From the NCBI GenBank assembly GCA_017446045.1, contig JAFSRP010000022.1, positions 1-55,680 of the forward strand: DNA of 55,680 nucleotides, given 5' to 3'. The stretch's first letter is position 1; each line of letters starts with the position of its first letter. The notes below the pieces were generated by a model, which was not told the DNA's origin, did not search any database, and worked only from the letters and a program-made list of their open reading frames with translations. The position numbers and the translations under genes were made by a program. Positions 1-9,651 of this stretch are shown piece after piece. This DNA is from Lachnospiraceae bacterium (lineage in GTDB: Bacteria > Bacillota > Clostridia > Lachnospirales > Lachnospiraceae).

Positions 1-239
1 ACGACCGGCTATCCCCTCGAAAAAAGATCGATGGTTCGATCCCGACATGGGGTGATGCGATCGTCTGGAATGAGTTCCATAAGTCTGCTCAATACCCTGA
101 ATTATGGAACTAGAAAACAACACTTTTTGTCCTATAACCCCGTATCGTGCTGGGTGTGGAAGTCACGAAAGTGGCCTGTAATGGTCATTTCCGTGATTTC
201 TTTTTTTACGGGATTTTGAAGATGTATGAAGATGTTATA

Positions 240-1439
240 TCAGAGTGCCGATTTTATCCTCTCATACGTCTCTTCTTCTGTGAGCGGATTGAAAAGATAG
301 TTTAAAGTCGTTGACAGACTTGAATGACCAAGTATCTCCCTGATCTCGTCGATCGGAACGCCGTTCGCGTTCAGGTTGCTTGCGAAGGTCTTCCTCATCT
401 TATGGCTGCTTTTAACACAAACCCCTTTTTTATAGGCATATTTTTGCAAAACATATGCCACCTGTCTGGAAGTGATGCGTGTTCCCTCACGCGTGAACAT
501 GAATTCGCTTAAATCTCTGTGTTCATTGATCCGATTGAGCAACCGTAAAGCTTTAGGAACAAGAGGGACAAATCTGTCTTGATTGGTTTTGGTATGCTCT
601 ACCACGATAAACTGACCATTATCCTGATTGTGGACTTCCTCCCTTTGAATATGAAGATGACGCATATCCACCCAGTCGGACCATCGGAGAGCAACTAATT
701 CCCCGACTCTTAAGCCGATAAGGAAGTTGAGCTCAATTGCCAGGAATATAGTATCGCTAGTTTCAGCAAATTGCTCTTCCAGGTATTCCCTGAGTTCATT
801 TAACTCTTCTGTATTGTATGTCTCAGTTTTACCTGTTTTCTTTTTCACCTGCTTAAAACGCACAGTGATTCTGACTCTCTCCATGGGATTTATAGTTATA
901 TAATGCTTATCATAAGCAAATTCAAACATACCCTTTAGAATTGTCTTGACATTTGTCCATTCCTTTGCTGTCATTCCATTTTTTTTCACGAGCTCATTAC
1001 AATAAGCTTGAAGTGAAAGATGGTCAACAGCAGAGACTGTGGTGCCAAACAATTCCGTGTTTTCAAAATACTTTCTATAATGCTGTCGGTGTCTCCTGAT
1101 TGTATTCGAGCTTTCGGTTATTGCCATTTTGTAATTCAACCACTCGTTATAGAGATCTGTCATAGTAAAGTTGTCATTGTGCTTAGCCTTCTCAAACTCC
1201 GTTACAAGCTGGTAGATCCTGTCCTCAACACGTTCTTTGCTGATTGCCCGGATTTCCTTCCTCTTCCCTGTCAACGGGTCAATAAGATATGTCTGAAACT
1301 GGCCGTTGGGGAGCTGAGATATAGCATAATGGTGCTGTTTAAGAACAGCTTTCTTCTTAGCCATTTGTACTTGGCTCTGAAGTGAATCCAAACTAATGAT
1401 ATCAAGCTCGGCAGCCTCTTTCAACAGGTTTTCATCCAT
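240..1439 (-). CDS. Tyrosine recombinase (phage/ICE-type integrase)
   Basis: A 399-residue integrase that would catalyse site-specific recombination through a covalent 3'-phosphotyrosine. An N-terminal arm-binding/SAM-like region (about 35-200) precedes the catalytic domain. The catalytic set is visible: R244 in GLRVGEL, K284 in HTKTNQ, H346 and R349 in SHKMRKT, H372 in LGHSS and nucleophile Y381 in LNYLF. The start is supported by AAAGGAGG upstream of the ATG. The gene is clearly AT-richer than the chromosome right of 3.5 kb, which suggests transfer. No excisionase, relaxase or structural phage gene lies beside it, so it is either a lone integrase or the edge of an island continuing left. 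Family assignment is secure; mobility is unknown. Confidence 0.93.
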   Translation of the reverse strand: MDENLLKEAAELDIISLDSLQSQVQMAKKKAVLKQHHYAISQLPNGQFQTYLIDPLTGKRKEIRAISKERVEDRIYQLVTEFEKAKHNDNFTMTDLYNEWLNYKMAITESSNTIRRHRQHYRKYFENTELFGTTVSAVDHLSLQAYCNELVKKNGMTAKEWTNVKTILKGMFEFAYDKHYITINPMERVRITVRFKQVKKKTGKTETYNTEELNELREYLEEQFAETSDTIFLAIELNFLIGLRVGELVALRWSDWVDMRHLHIQREEVHNQDNGQFIVVEHTKTNQDRFVPLVPKALRLLNRINEHRDLSEFMFTREGTRITSRQVAYVLQKYAYKKGVCVKSSHKMRKTFASNLNANGVPIDEIREILGHSSLSTTLNYLFNPLTEEETYERIKSAL

Positions 1440-1829
1440 ACCTCAGCCCACCTCCTTTCGCTATAGGTTTATAAAAGAGAAGCGATCAAACTGTCTTTTG
1501 GCGAAGAAAATGTCCGTCAATTATATAATCAGGAGCCGACAGTTTAGGTCTTCGCGACAGTTTTGCCAGCGTGTGATCACTTGTAAGACTGAACCAACTG
1601 TTGTCTGGCCTTGTTAAATATAGAGTACGTACTTCAAAGTCGTAAAAAGCAAGTTTCCCGTTAATGCAATAAAGGATTACACAGCAGTGAATCATTAATA
1701 ATCGAAAAGCAAAAGGGATCAGGATGTCTGATTTAAAAAGAAATTATAAATATGAAATAAATATTATCCTTGCTTGGTGTATAATGAAACTGCAAAATCA
1801 GATGTACAGCATTTTCAAAGGAGAGAGAT
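1440..1829. other. Intergenic region between integrase and secreted protein
   Basis: This 390-bp AT-rich divergent spacer carries no ORF with convincing start signals. It holds the leftward Shine-Dalgarno of the integrase at one end. At the other is a TATAAT -10 hexamer (1780-1785) preceded directly by TG, about 45 bases before the rightward gene. No good -35 element was found for it. Nothing else is evident. Confidence 0.5.
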
Positions 1830-3050
1830 ATGAAAAAGATCATTTCACTTTTGGCTGTTTTTACAGCAATACTGTTTTCATTAATTATAATTCCCGCAAA
1901 CACTGTCTTCGCGGAACAAAACTCTGAAGAAATGCTATGGTCAAACATGAATGCCGGGGCTGTGCAGAACAATCCGCCTAAAGAAAAAAATCTTACTCTC
2001 AGGGATAACGCAATTCTTTTGACCAGGATTTCAACTTACCACTGGAACAATGGCAAAGGTGCAGAACCAGGGAAGATCTATCTTTATGAAGGGGACAAAC
2101 AAATAGGTTCCTGGAAAGCAACAGGGAGATCCGGCAGCGGTGTTAATAACGTACACTGGGATGCGAAGACCGATGTCGTTCTTTATCCGGATCATACATA
2201 CACCGTGAAAGTCTCTGATAATGAAAGCTGGAGCTGGAATAAAGCTTCCGGGGACTGCGGAATGTTCGAACTGTACGGCCAGGACCCGGCGCCGGACAGT
2301 TCTTCCTCCGGCGGTGACGAATTCTCGTTTTCCGACCTCAGTGTGTATTTCAACGGAAAGAAGATTCGTCTGACGGATGACAAGGGTAATACTCTGAAGC
2401 CGATCATCAAAGACGGAACAATTTATCTCCCTGCCGAATCACTGATGAAAACGCTCGGGCAGGACACAAAATGGGATAAGAAGGAAAATGCATTCTATAT
2501 CGGCAACGTTCCGGATGAAGAGATTCCGGGGCATTGCTGGGTTCTGGTCAACACGACACACGATGTTAAAAAGAATGAGCAGGGGAACAACAGAACATGG
2601 AAATATGACTATAAGGATATCGAAAACGGCGGACGCTATACTATCGACTATACGTTCTCATTCGATAAAGATTATGTACATTATGTAGCGATCGGAGAAT
2701 GTACGGACATTCCCTCGTATCTGCTCCCCAATCAGTACGCAACTTTGAATCTCAGAACGTATGCGGCCGATTTTACCGACCGATCTAATGTATGGGGTCT
2801 CCTCGAAATGAGTTATATCGAGTACGATTTTGTTAAAGGTCACTATCCAAGCGATTACAACAAATCCTGGGAGAATGTCAAAGAGGGAGAACCGTCCAGC
2901 TACAACTGCAAATATGGCGATTTTGAGTGGAAGGTCAAAGCGAAGTTCCCGGAAGGAAAGCCAGGAGAAACCCTGGAGTTCTCCTGCAAGTATCACAGAG
3001 GAGATCTGTTTCCGGTCACCACGACTTTTACATATGAATGGCGTGACTGA
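1830..3050 (+). CDS. Secreted protein with copper-amine-oxidase-N-like stalk domain
   Basis: A 406-residue exported protein of unknown function. Residues 1-28 form a classical signal peptide (KK, hydrophobic stretch, then VFAEQ as a likely cleavage region). Residues 35-150 look like a beta-rich domain with many Trp/Gly residues. Residues about 165-225 resemble the repeat found in copper amine oxidase N-terminal 'stalk' domains (GKKIRL, TIYLPAESLMKTLG, DKKENAFYIG). The remaining 180 residues are aromatic-rich, beta-type and unrecognised. AAAGGAGAGAG lies just before the ATG and a strong terminator follows at 3083-3124, so it is probably monocistronic. Base composition is AT-rich like the integrase, which suggests common origin. 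The stalk assignment is moderate; overall function is unknown. Confidence 0.75.
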   Translation: MKKIISLLAVFTAILFSLIIIPANTVFAEQNSEEMLWSNMNAGAVQNNPPKEKNLTLRDNAILLTRISTYHWNNGKGAEPGKIYLYEGDKQIGSWKATGRSGSGVNNVHWDAKTDVVLYPDHTYTVKVSDNESWSWNKASGDCGMFELYGQDPAPDSSSSGGDEFSFSDLSVYFNGKKIRLTDDKGNTLKPIIKDGTIYLPAESLMKTLGQDTKWDKKENAFYIGNVPDEEIPGHCWVLVNTTHDVKKNEQGNNRTWKYDYKDIENGGRYTIDYTFSFDKDYVHYVAIGECTDIPSYLLPNQYATLNLRTYAADFTDRSNVWGLLEMSYIEYDFVKGHYPSDYNKSWENVKEGEPSSYNCKYGDFEWKVKAKFPEGKPGETLEFSCKYHRGDLFPVTTTFTYEWRD

Positions 3051-3082
3051 GATCCTGAAAAAAGTTTAAAAAAATGTGTACT

Positions 3083-3124
3083 AAAAGCCTTATGCACAGC
3101 CATTTTAGCTCCCATAAGGCTTTT
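3083..3124 (+). terminator. Rho-independent terminator after the secreted protein gene
   Basis: A perfect 12-bp stem, AAAAGCCTTATG (3083-3094) with CATAAGGCTTTT (3113-3124), encloses an 18-nt loop and ends in four T. It lies 33 bp after the stop codon. The A-run at the 5' arm makes it potentially bidirectional. Confidence 0.8.
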
Positions 3125-3275
3125 ACAATCCGGAAACATTTTAAGAAAGATATCAACAATTGGAGCAATAGATCTGGAAGCTGTTTGGGAGACAATCACT
3201 AATGATATACCGGTGTTGCAGAAAGCGTGCCTGGTAATACCGGGTCGAGAAGCATGGCATATTTGAAGAACGGGG

Positions 3276-3386
3276 AAAGCCTTGTTCTGAGCCACTGTTT
3301 TCAATAGGTACGGATGCCGAGAGGATGCCAGCATCCTCTCTTTTTGATTTAGCCAAAGGCCGGAATGCGAATGCGGCGGCTGTCCG
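3276..3386 (+). repeat. Repeat module, copy A (with terminator-like hairpin)
   Basis: Three segments recur in the same order at 9973-10183. Segment 1 is 26 nt (3276-3301) with one mismatch to 9973-9998. Segment 2 is a hairpin with a 10-bp perfect stem, GAGAGGATGC/GCATCCTCTC (3319-3340), followed by five T. Segment 3 is 29 nt (3358-3386) with two mismatches to 10155-10183. The hairpin arms differ from copy B at two positions, and both changes are compensated, so base pairing is conserved. The module occupies most of the 458-bp gap 3051-3509, where no gene is supported. It could be a non-coding RNA, a mobile-element end or a recombination relic. Confidence 0.6.
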
Positions 3387-3509
3387 TAAGATGCCATGAA
3401 GCTTGTCATTGACTCTTTTGACCGGCCGCTGTTATCCACAAAAAAACTATAGTATAATTATAAATATGGAAATATATGTCTATTAAAAACTAGAAAGGAT
3501 CTGAAAGAT

Positions 3510-4307
3510 ATGATCAGTTCTAAGCTTGTGCCGATACTGGCGGCAATAGATATTGCTCTTTTGGGAGTGATCCTTGTTTCTGCAGGATTTTCTGCGGGGA
3601 GAACACAGGAAACATATACAGCCGTAAACGAAACAGGGCAGGAAATGACTTCTGCTGTCCTTCCTTCTGAGGAATCCGAGAGTAACAGGCCGCAGGAAAC
3701 AGCAGAAGAGTCTCTTTCAATTCCTGCTACGTTGGAAACACAGAAAGAAACCGAAGCACCTCTTCAGACCGTGACGGAGACTGCTGCGCCCTATGAACCA
3801 CTGATGAGTCCGGCAGTACCGGTATCTACAGAAAAAGAAAGTGCCGGTGCTTCCGCTGCGCCGTTTTTTGACGTTACGCCTTTTGACACCAGGGAAAAGG
3901 CCAGACTGGAAGACTTTAACTGGGTGACCTCGGAGATCGTAGCCGGCAAATGCCCGCCTGAAGGGGAGGATATGGTGTTTATCGAAGCCCTGGGCGGCTG
4001 GAAATGCTATATCTGGGACGCCGCCGGTACAGAGCGGCTGGCCAATATGGACTTTTCCGGTACGGAGGAGGCACTCACGCTGAGATTTGACTGGAATTAT
4101 ATCCATCTGGGATCGGAGGACCAGGGCTATGATGACAGTACCCCGGACTCCGTTTACCACGGATCGCTCAAGGGCAATGTAGAGGCCACGGGCGCCGGAA
4201 AAGTGGTACTGACGGACTTTTACAGGATCGATGATCACCAGTACGCTTTCGGCACCATTATGTGGCCGGACGGTATTTCGGGCCATCTGATGCTGGTCAG
4301 GCCGTAA
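3510..4307 (+). CDS. Membrane-anchored or secreted protein of unknown function
   Basis: A 265-residue protein. Residues 5-30 form one hydrophobic segment (uncleaved anchor or signal peptide). Residues 35-120 are a Ser/Thr/Glu/Pro-rich low-complexity linker. Residues 125-265 form a compact domain with conserved-looking aromatics (FDWNYIHLG, YRIDDHQYAFGTIMWPDG) that I cannot assign. A TATAAT -10 hexamer lies at 3453-3458 and a GAAAGGA ribosome site precedes the ATG. The next gene starts 13 bp after the stop, so the two are likely co-transcribed. The extracellular domain plus linker suggests a surface-exposed ligand-binding role, but this is inference only. Confidence 0.65.
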   Translation: MISSKLVPILAAIDIALLGVILVSAGFSAGRTQETYTAVNETGQEMTSAVLPSEESESNRPQETAEESLSIPATLETQKETEAPLQTVTETAAPYEPLMSPAVPVSTEKESAGASAAPFFDVTPFDTREKARLEDFNWVTSEIVAGKCPPEGEDMVFIEALGGWKCYIWDAAGTERLANMDFSGTEEALTLRFDWNYIHLGSEDQGYDDSTPDSVYHGSLKGNVEATGAGKVVLTDFYRIDDHQYAFGTIMWPDGISGHLMLVRP

Positions 4308-4320
4308 GGAGGGCAGGGAT

Positions 4321-7300
4321 ATGGCAAACTTTTGCAGAAAATGCGGTGCAAAACTGAATCCCGGAGCGAAATTCTGCAGCTCCTGCGGCGAGAAGGTTTT
4401 TGAAATAACGGGACAAGACAAGCGATACGCTGAAAGACCGGCTCCCGCAAGGAAAGAGGACAGGCAGATCCGGGAGCAGATGCATGCGGAAAGCGCGACG
4501 GATCGATCCACGAAGGCGGCAAAACCGGGGCAGAGGGGGCTCTGCGTCTTTCTTTCTCTCCTGATGGTCGTCGAACTCTGCATAGCCGGATTCAAGTATC
4601 CGGGATTCTTTCGGAGGGACCAGAAGATCGTATCCGACGCAGCTGAAAACAGCGCGTCCTTCCCCGCGTCAGATAATTCGGGGAATTCAGGTAATTCCGG
4701 CAATTCCGGCTATTCGGGCGAACCCGCATTCACGGACAATTCGGATGAATTCGCGTTCACGGGCTATGTCAGGGAGTTTTGCGAAAGCCTCGGCATGACA
4801 GAAGAGGATCTTCGCGCCTATTATGAAGATCCCATCGAGGTCACACCGGAGAATTCTCCGGGTAATCCGGCTTTCATCGAGGTGAGCTATACCGACGCAG
4901 AGCGTGCAGCTGCTCCGTCGCAGAGCGCGGCGATCAGTCGGGAGAATCCGGAGGCGGATTTCTCCGATTTCGGGATCCACGTCGATTTGAAATGGTGGAA
5001 TCTGGACAGCGAATCGGATACTCTGACCGTCAAAAAGCTCCCCGTGAAGACCGACGAGGCGACCGGGTTGGAGCTGTACACCTACGACTGTTCCCTTGGG
5101 TCGGGACAGCACGAATTCTATACGCCGGTTCTGATCACGATCCCCATCGAGGGCGATCCCGATCTCTTTGAAGGCGCGCTGCATCACAGCGACGCGAGGG
5201 GCGAATGGGAGGAGCTGTATTACGAACTGTCCGACGACGGGAAGAACTGTATCGTCCATACGACCCATTTCTCCGATGTTACACTGGGAAAGCCGTCTTC
5301 CTCGAAGACCGAGCAGATGAAGGCGCAGGGCGAGCAGATCCGGGCGTTTTACAGGGAAAACGGCCAGACCCTGTTCCGCATCATGCCGTATGAGGATGTA
5401 GCAAAGTACCCGAATTCCCATACCTGGCTCTACGGCATCGGGCTTACGAAAATGCCGAATCTCGAACAGTTCATGCGGAAGGAGACTCTCGCGTCGATCA
5501 AAACCTATGAGCACCTGATGAAGAAGTCGGGCGGGATCCCGGCGGAAGCGGGCGAAGCAGAGGCTTACGGAGCACTCGGAACAAAGACGGACGCCGGCGG
5601 GACTGCGATGCTGGCAATCGGAGAAACGAAACTCGGCGCAGCCATCGACAAAATAAAAGTTGTGAGCAAGCTGTACGGCGGAGCGGGTCATGTGCTTTCC
5701 GCGCTGGGTCTGTACAGCCTGTACTGGAGGATCGTCGATCAGTGGGAGCGGGGGGTCGGCTTGGATACCATCTTCTCGTCGAACGGGGCGAATTTCCTCT
5801 CGGCGGGCGCGTCCGCGGCTCAGCTTTTCTGCGCAGGCATGGCCGCTCTCGGCGGAGGAACCGCGTTCGTGACGGTCGGCGGGATCGCGGCGGGTGTCGG
5901 AGCGTGCTTTTTCTGCGCGACGAAGATGCAGGAGGCGAAGGAGTCCTACGACCGGGAGCGCAAACCCCTCGGCAATCCCATCACGCTCGAAGAAGCGGCG
6001 TATCACTATTTCCTGACCGATTACGCGACGGATCCCGAAAAAGCGACGAAAGAGAACGAAAACTACAAATATTCCTCCGCGCGCATCTTCAACCGTCTGA
6101 TGCAGGAGGACTGGACGGCTTACGACGATGACCACCATCCCGGCAGGATCAGGCTCGATATCAGGGGCAACGGCTGGGCGGAAGCGCTCGATTACCTTTT
6201 CCAGAAATACAAGGACGATCCGAAAAAACTCGCTGAGCAGCTGGACAAGCTCTATAATAGTTTCATCGATCAGTTCTGGTCGGATGAGGTCAATTCGGGC
6301 ATTAAGTACGACTGCTGGAAACAGGGCCTTAAAAAAGTGCTGAGTGACGGAAACCTGCCTTCGTATTACCGTCCACGCCAGAACACCGGTGAAAACGTTA
6401 AATCGCGCTCTACAGTCCTTAAGGAACTCGGCATAACGGAGGAAGAACTCACAAGACGCGAGATCCTCCAGAACTATATCGACAACGGCAAGACTGTCGA
6501 AACTCTTTTCGACGACGGCTCGCTCAACTGGCAGGATTACGTCCGCTTTTCGGAATACGAGAAAGCGAAGGACGGCGATAAAACCGTACATCACTACCGC
6601 CCGTCGGATATCTTCTTGATGAAGAAAAAGGCACTCGGCGTACTGTATAAGAACACGAACCCGATCGTCTACGGCATTTACCGCAAATATTACGAAGAGG
6701 CCATGAGGAAACAGCACGAAATGCTCTACAAAGAGGCTCTCCCCTGGCTGAACACCCGCGTGACCTTCTACATGCAGGACGCAAGGAAGGGAAAGGTCAA
6801 CGGCGAGGATACGAAATACGACATGTTCGATTTCGAATGCGACGATACGCCTCTCTTTGATCCGGCCAACGCGGACGCGAAGCGCATCACCGGATTCGGG
6901 CTGAACCTCATTTGCAAGGACGAGACGCCGGTTTTGCTCGAAACGAACGTCTATCACTATCTGCGTTTCGGCTGCCCCACGAAGGTGAAATGCACAAGCT
7001 CCGGCGGGGAGGCCGAACCGACCGATGGCAAAGCAATCTGGGATTCTGTCGATCTTGTCGCCGACCCGGAATCGATGTGGAACGCCCTGCCGGAACATCT
7101 GCAGGGCAACGGCGCCGGACGGGAGTACATCATCAAGGATCTTTGCGTACCGATCCTGTTCACGCCCAGGGAGAATACAACGGCGTATCGGTTTGAAAAC
7201 CTCTACCTGACGGAGGACAGGACGATTTTGGATGACTTTTTCCGGTCCGCACACCACCCTGTGAACGATCTGAAAAAGTCGGCGCCGCTCGGCGGAAACT

Positions 7301-7764
7301 CGATCGTCATCGATGAGGACGGTACGGTCACGGTCAAAATAGCCGCGGTGAAGCGCTCCGATGAGAGGTGCTCCATCGAAAGGGATGCCCTGACCCTGAA
7401 GGGGAAGGTTTTCAGACGGGAAGACAACGGCGTCTTCATCGTGCTGGAGTCGTGGCCGGAGACTTTCCGATCATATTGTACGTATCAGGAGCATCTCAGA
7501 AAGGACATATATCCTTCGAAGACAGAACCCGGCGGGACGAGGGAAATCGTCTTCACCGAGCCGAATTTCAAAATGTCAGGCGCCGAGTTCATCGAGTTCG
7601 ACGGAAACGGAGGAGTCAAGAGAGCCCGGTTAAATCTGGAGTGCCTGATCGATATGACGAATCGCAGAGATGACGGAACCGAGGACAAGGAACATTATCC
7701 GAGATACGATGATGAAGATCTACAAATGTGGTCCGACTGCTTCGTTCTGTCCTCGACCCCGTAA
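4321..7764 (+). CDS. Giant zinc-ribbon membrane protein, unknown function
   Basis: A 1147-residue protein. An N-terminal zinc ribbon is visible (CRKCG...CSSCG, residues 5-22), then a basic cytosolic linker and a single membrane segment (about 75-97). A Gly/Ser/Asn repeat spacer (NSGNSGNSGN, about 119-132) follows. A beta-rich domain at about 210-320 ends in THFSDVTLG, a pattern reminiscent of ZU5/death-associated beta domains. A strongly hydrophobic Gly/Ala-rich stretch lies at about 450-530. The C-terminal 600 residues are unrecognised. The topology is a cytoplasmic zinc ribbon with a very large outside domain. Ribosome site GGAGGGCAGGG precedes the ATG, 13 bp after the previous gene. A long antisense ORF covers much of it but has no start signals. 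Confidence 0.7.
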   Translation: MANFCRKCGAKLNPGAKFCSSCGEKVFEITGQDKRYAERPAPARKEDRQIREQMHAESATDRSTKAAKPGQRGLCVFLSLLMVVELCIAGFKYPGFFRRDQKIVSDAAENSASFPASDNSGNSGNSGNSGYSGEPAFTDNSDEFAFTGYVREFCESLGMTEEDLRAYYEDPIEVTPENSPGNPAFIEVSYTDAERAAAPSQSAAISRENPEADFSDFGIHVDLKWWNLDSESDTLTVKKLPVKTDEATGLELYTYDCSLGSGQHEFYTPVLITIPIEGDPDLFEGALHHSDARGEWEELYYELSDDGKNCIVHTTHFSDVTLGKPSSSKTEQMKAQGEQIRAFYRENGQTLFRIMPYEDVAKYPNSHTWLYGIGLTKMPNLEQFMRKETLASIKTYEHLMKKSGGIPAEAGEAEAYGALGTKTDAGGTAMLAIGETKLGAAIDKIKVVSKLYGGAGHVLSALGLYSLYWRIVDQWERGVGLDTIFSSNGANFLSAGASAAQLFCAGMAALGGGTAFVTVGGIAAGVGACFFCATKMQEAKESYDRERKPLGNPITLEEAAYHYFLTDYATDPEKATKENENYKYSSARIFNRLMQEDWTAYDDDHHPGRIRLDIRGNGWAEALDYLFQKYKDDPKKLAEQLDKLYNSFIDQFWSDEVNSGIKYDCWKQGLKKVLSDGNLPSYYRPRQNTGENVKSRSTVLKELGITEEELTRREILQNYIDNGKTVETLFDDGSLNWQDYVRFSEYEKAKDGDKTVHHYRPSDIFLMKKKALGVLYKNTNPIVYGIYRKYYEEAMRKQHEMLYKEALPWLNTRVTFYMQDARKGKVNGEDTKYDMFDFECDDTPLFDPANADAKRITGFGLNLICKDETPVLLETNVYHYLRFGCPTKVKCTSSGGEAEPTDGKAIWDSVDLVADPESMWNALPEHLQGNGAGREYIIKDLCVPILFTPRENTTAYRFENLYLTEDRTILDDFFRSAHHPVNDLKKSAPLGGNSIVIDEDGTVTVKIAAVKRSDERCSIERDALTLKGKVFRREDNGVFIVLESWPETFRSYCTYQEHLRKDIYPSKTEPGGTREIVFTEPNFKMSGAEFIEFDGNGGVKRARLNLECLIDMTNRRDDGTEDKEHYPRYDDEDLQMWSDCFVLSSTP

Positions 7765-7873
7765 ATTCATAGTTCCTTCTGCATGGAGGACGACGGGATC
7801 GGACTGTGGAGCAGTGATCAATGGTAAATGCCAGCGGGCCCTGAGGAGGCGCAGAGAGAAGGAGAACGATAAG

Positions 7874-9010
7874 ATGGATAATGCTCTCGGGTATAAGTAT
7901 TCTTACATAGAAGTCGACCTCCGGCAGATAAGGGAAAACATTCGTCATATACAGGAAGCGACGGACTGCGGGATCATTCCAGTGGTCAAATCCAATGCCT
8001 GGGGGCAGGGGACTGTCCCGGTGGCGCGGATGCTTTTCGAAAAAGCCGGCTTTGACGTAGTGGCGGTGGCCCATGTCAGCGAAGCGGCGGAGATCCGGGA
8101 AGCGGGTTTCCGGGATCAGACCATCATGCTGCTCTCCGGCATGCCGTTTCACGCGATCCCCTACGCGGTGAAGTATGACCTGATGATGATGGTCTACAAC
8201 TGCGAGACCGTGGAACGGCTGAGTTCGGAAGTCCGCAAGGCCGGGCTGGAGCGCTTTCCGATCCAGATCAAGATCGATACCGGATTCCACCGCATCGGCG
8301 TGCCGCCGGAAAAGCTGGATGAACTGCTGGACGCGATCGAGGCGGCGGGCAATCTGGAGATCGCCGGCGTATGTTCTCATTACGCGGATTCCTATAATCC
8401 GGATTCAGAGAAAACGCCGGAGCAGTATGAACTGTTCAAAAAGATGGTGGCTCATGTGAAGGCGCGGGGGATCACGCCCCGATACATTTCCATCGGCTGC
8501 TCCCCGGACATCGACCGCCCGGATGAAATCTCCACCCATATGCGGGTGGGCTGGGGCTATATTGCCTATACGCCGGCGGGATATCTGGCGGATTATCACG
8601 GGAACAGACCATCCCTTACGCTGCGGGCTTTTATCACGGACATGCATGAATTGAAGGCCGGGGACTCGCTGGGGTATTCCAATGTGGTACTGGATAAGCC
8701 CGCCACAACAGCTACGATCTCCATCGGCTACGGGGACGGGCTTTACCGGCCGTCCACCATGCACGGCGGTCCCCTGCTGATCCGGGGGCAGTACGCCCAT
8801 TATCTGGATGAATGCATGGACCAGACGATCATTGATGTTACGGGGATCGACTGCAAAGTGGGGGATGAGGTGACGATCTACGGAAAAGACAAATACAGTG
8901 ACGCTTATCTGACCCCGACGGAGGTCTCAAAATACGCTGACGGCAATTCCACGATCCTGCAGCTGTACCTGACCGACCGCATCGCCAGGATCTATGTGGA
9001 TGAAAACTGA
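7874..9010 (+). CDS. alr: Alanine racemase-family PLP enzyme
   Basis: A 378-residue fold-type III PLP racemase that would interconvert L- and D-alanine for peptidoglycan, possibly with broad amino-acid specificity. The PLP lysine is K39 in VVKSNAWGQG, where the usual motif is VVKANAYGHG; the N and W/Q substitutions are unusual. Family motifs continue with the GTGFHR-equivalent DTGFHRIG, GYGDGLYRP and MDQTIIDVT near the C-terminus. I chose the ATG at 7874 because AGAAGGAGAACG sits before it; an in-frame extension upstream overlaps the preceding gene and shows no homology. The next gene begins 16 bp after the stop. It could be a secondary or non-alanine racemase; confidence in family is high, in substrate moderate. 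Confidence 0.88.
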   Translation: MDNALGYKYSYIEVDLRQIRENIRHIQEATDCGIIPVVKSNAWGQGTVPVARMLFEKAGFDVVAVAHVSEAAEIREAGFRDQTIMLLSGMPFHAIPYAVKYDLMMMVYNCETVERLSSEVRKAGLERFPIQIKIDTGFHRIGVPPEKLDELLDAIEAAGNLEIAGVCSHYADSYNPDSEKTPEQYELFKKMVAHVKARGITPRYISIGCSPDIDRPDEISTHMRVGWGYIAYTPAGYLADYHGNRPSLTLRAFITDMHELKAGDSLGYSNVVLDKPATTATISIGYGDGLYRPSTMHGGPLLIRGQYAHYLDECMDQTIIDVTGIDCKVGDEVTIYGKDKYSDAYLTPTEVSKYADGNSTILQLYLTDRIARIYVDEN

Positions 9011-9026
9011 GGATGGAGATGGTGTC

Positions 9027-9530
9027 ATGTTTCGAGAGATGCGCAGATCAAAGCAGTATCTGGACAAAGAAGAATGCGAGGACATTCTCAAAAGGGGAAG
9101 TCATTGTGTGCTGGCATTTGCGGGAGATGACGGGTATCCTTACGCGCTGCCCATAAGCTATGCCTATGAAGATGGAAGGATCTATATGCACGGAGCGGGA
9201 GCTGGTCATAAAATTGACTCGATACGGCGCAATGACAAGGTCTCCTTTACCGTGGTGGATCAGGATCTGAACGTACCTTCGGAGCTGACGATCTATTTCA
9301 GGAGCGTGGTGTGTTTCGGGAGGGCCCGGATACTGACGGATGAAGAGGAGAAGATACATTGCTGCCGGCTCGTGGCGGGAAAGTATTCTCCCGGATTCGA
9401 GGAAAAGGCAGAGGCATCGATCGCTCGTCAGCTGCATGCAATGGGATGCATTGAGATTGCTATAGAGCATATGACCGGCAAGCAGGCGATCGAACTTGTG
9501 AAGGATCGGAAGCAGGAAGATATGCACTGA
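9027..9530 (+). CDS. Pyridoxamine 5'-phosphate oxidase-like flavoprotein (NimA type)
   Basis: A 167-residue split-barrel flavin-binding protein. The N-terminal RRSKQYLDKEECEDILKRG and the core GYPYALPISYAYEDGRIYMHGA match the 5-nitroimidazole-resistance (Nim) and related FMN reductase subfamily, which use FMN in the cytoplasm. Nim-like proteins in anaerobes are often general flavoreductases, so resistance cannot be claimed. The ATG at 9027 has GGATGGAGA upstream; a longer in-frame start would overlap the racemase gene. It probably forms a two-gene unit with the racemase. Confidence 0.85.
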   Translation: MFREMRRSKQYLDKEECEDILKRGSHCVLAFAGDDGYPYALPISYAYEDGRIYMHGAGAGHKIDSIRRNDKVSFTVVDQDLNVPSELTIYFRSVVCFGRARILTDEEEKIHCCRLVAGKYSPGFEEKAEASIARQLHAMGCIEIAIEHMTGKQAIELVKDRKQEDMH

Positions 9531-9651
9531 CAGGACACCTTCCTTTGATGAAAGGGAAAACAGGTAAAGACGGGTGTCCGCTGACTGGTTTCATTAAATA
9601 TGCTCACACAGGAAATAAATACAAGTATTATATGTAGAGCCACAGAATAAT

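Noticed and set aside
20-60. T-loop-like GGTTCGATCCC near the left edge, as a tRNA gene or attachment site
   Set aside because: The flanking stem has a mismatch and no acceptor stem or anticodon arm can be built from the available bases; the left part may be outside the window.
1486-1695. 69-codon leftward frame upstream of the integrase as an excisionase
   Set aside because: No helix-turn-helix pattern and no Shine-Dalgarno sequence before its ATG.
4687-7257. 856-codon antisense open frame over the zinc-ribbon protein gene
   Set aside because: Arg/Val-rich composition, no ribosome site, no recognisable domain; typical of antisense frames in GC-rich genes. The plus frame has a zinc ribbon and membrane segment.
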